A stretch of DNA of 8,078 nucleotides from NCBI GenBank assembly GCA_002371295.1, contig DFGZ01000013.1, positions 1 to 8,078 on the forward strand, in the 5' to 3' direction. Made by a program: the position numbers and the translations under genes. Positions 7,758 to 8,078 of the stretch are shown one piece after another. Position 1 is the stretch's first letter, and every line of letters begins with the position of its first letter. The DNA comes from Oribacterium sp. UBA3737 (GTDB lineage: Bacteria; Bacillota_A; Clostridia; Lachnospirales; Lachnospiraceae). A model generated the notes under the pieces. It saw only the letters and a list, made by a program, of their open reading frames with translations, was not told the DNA's origin and searched no databases.

Positions 7758-7795
7758 ATAGCACTTTCTTGCTGCAAGAAAGTGCTATTCTTTAT
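7758..7795 (+). terminator. Rho-independent terminator after the signalling operon
   Basis: ATAGCACTTTCTTG (7758-7771) and CAAGAAAGTGCTAT (7775-7788) form a perfect 14-bp stem with a 3-base CTG loop, which would open to 13 bp with a 5-base loop. A T-rich tail (TTCTTTATTT) follows. It begins 48 bases after the regulator stop, and nothing else is evident in 7710-7757. Confidence 0.9.
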
Positions 7796-7814
7796 TTGAA
7801 AATTAAATTCTGTC

Positions 7815-7843
7815 AATTAATGAAGCCTTTTCACAAATAAATG
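7815..7843 (+). promoter_or_regulatory. Possible AraC-family operator: two octamers 21 bp apart
   Basis: AATTAATG (7815-7822) and AATAAATG (7836-7843) match at 7 of 8 bases with a start-to-start distance of 21 bp, two helical turns. Direct half-sites at this distance are typical of AraC-family activators, and the second copy falls where the -35 of the candidate promoter at 7856-7864 would lie. The region is AT-rich, so chance is a real possibility. Confidence 0.25.
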
Positions 7844-7855
7844 CTATCCCGGGGA

Positions 7856-7864
7856 TGATATAGT
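7856..7864 (+). promoter_or_regulatory. Probable extended -10 promoter of the livH-type transporter operon
   Basis: TGATATAGT is an extended -10 (TGN plus TATAGT, a 5/6 match to TATAAT). No good -35 lies 17 bases upstream (AATAAA), as expected if an activator is needed. Transcription would start near 7871, giving a leader of about 65 bases. An odd palindrome, ATCCC-G-GGGAT (7846-7856), abuts it upstream and could be a protein-binding site. Confidence 0.4.
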
Positions 7865-7878
7865 TTTTACAGTCATAG

Positions 7879-7916
7879 ACGGGATGTATCAGAGTGTAAC
7901 GGTACAGGCATCCCGT
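7879..7916 (+). promoter_or_regulatory. Inverted repeat in the leader just before the transporter ribosome binding site
   Basis: ACGGGATG (7879-7886) and CATCCCGT (7909-7916) are perfect 8-base inverted copies around a 22-base loop. The loop itself contains TGTA-ACGG-TACA (7895-7906). The stem ends 3 bases before the AAAGGGGG ribosome binding site at 7920-7927. It could be an mRNA hairpin or a DNA operator. It has no T tail and is not a terminator, and it matches no riboswitch that I recognise. Confidence 0.5.
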
Positions 7917-7935
7917 GAGAAAGGGGGATAATGGC

Positions 7936-8078
7936 ATGAGTACAGTTTTGCAGGCGATTGCGAACGGGCTTATGATAGGTGGCTTTTATGCCATGATGGG
8001 CATGGGACAGAATGTCATATTCGGAGTTATGAAGATCATTAATTTCTGCCATGGAGAAATGTTGATGGTGGGAATGTA
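7936..8078 (+). CDS. LivH-type ABC transporter permease, N-terminal part (runs off the window)
   Basis: Only the first 47 codons are present. The start ATG at 7936 is preceded by AAAGGGGG (7920-7927) with 8-base spacing; a nearer ATG at 7931 opens only a two-codon frame and is not the start. The peptide has the LivH pattern: first membrane helix with NGLMIGGFYAMMGMG (residues 10-24), then GVMKIINFCHGEMLMVGM (30-47), which matches the GIIGMINFAHGEVYMIG hallmark of E. coli LivH. The family (BPD_transp_2) forms the membrane channel of importers for branched-chain amino acids, urea or short amides, and is related more distantly to RbsC sugar permeases. The INF-HGE motif favours the LivH branch. 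LivM-, LivG-, LivF- and LivK-like genes are expected downstream but not seen. Its position directly after the sensor operon makes it the likely regulated target. Confidence 0.85.
   Translation, partial: MSTVLQAIANGLMIGGFYAMMGMGQNVIFGVMKIINFCHGEMLMVGM

Noticed and set aside
7796..7822. TTGAAA (7796-7801) as a -35 element
   Set aside because: The only -10-like sequence at a usable distance (TTAATG at 7817) is too close (15 bases) and a poor match, and TTGAAA overlaps the terminator tail.
7931..7938. ATG at 7931 as an alternative start for the permease
   Set aside because: It reads ATG GCA TGA, a two-codon frame. The LivH pattern begins in the frame of the ATG at 7936.
1..8078. CRISPR arrays, tRNA or rRNA genes, insertion sequences
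   Set aside because: No regularly spaced repeats, cloverleaf-like sequence, rRNA signature, transposase or terminal inverted repeats were seen.

Overview
The window suggests a Gram-positive, low-to-mid GC anaerobe of the Clostridia, most likely Lachnospiraceae (Butyrivibrio-like). This is inferred from strong AGGAGG-type ribosome binding sites, a YesM/YesN-type two-component pair, a PdaA-like deacetylase and compact rho-independent terminators; no taxonomic marker gene is present. All genes are on the + strand.

Region 1 (54-3471) is a two-gene unit of exported enzymes. The first gene is an unusual secreted bifunctional phosphatase: an N-terminal HAD phosphohydrolase domain fused to a complete C-terminal histidine acid phosphatase closely resembling E. 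coli glucose-1-phosphatase (Agp). It is followed 18 bases later by a membrane-anchored or secreted PdaA-like polysaccharide deacetylase (CE4). A perfect 12-bp hairpin with a T tail ends the unit.

Region 2 (about 3507-7791) is a three-gene signalling operon: a sugar-type periplasmic binding protein tethered to the membrane by an N-terminal helix and without a lipobox; a LytS/YesM-type sensor histidine kinase that overlaps it by 4 bases with a GTG start; and a YesN-type response regulator with an AraC output domain. The layout matches binding-protein-assisted three-component systems such as XylFII-LytS-YesN of clostridia. The binding protein probably captures a small ligand outside the cell and docks on the helical sensor domain of the kinase, which then phosphorylates the regulator. 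A strong 14-bp hairpin terminator follows.

Region 3 (7792-8078) is a leader of about 145 bases holding a plausible extended -10 promoter, two AT-rich octamers 21 bp apart that could be AraC-family half-sites, and an inverted repeat just before the ribosome binding site. It leads into the first 47 codons of a LivH-type ABC permease, which continues out of the window. The transporter is the natural candidate target of the signalling system, but it is of the branched-chain amino acid/amide type while the sensor looks sugar-type. That mismatch is the most interesting question here, together with the HAD-Agp fusion.
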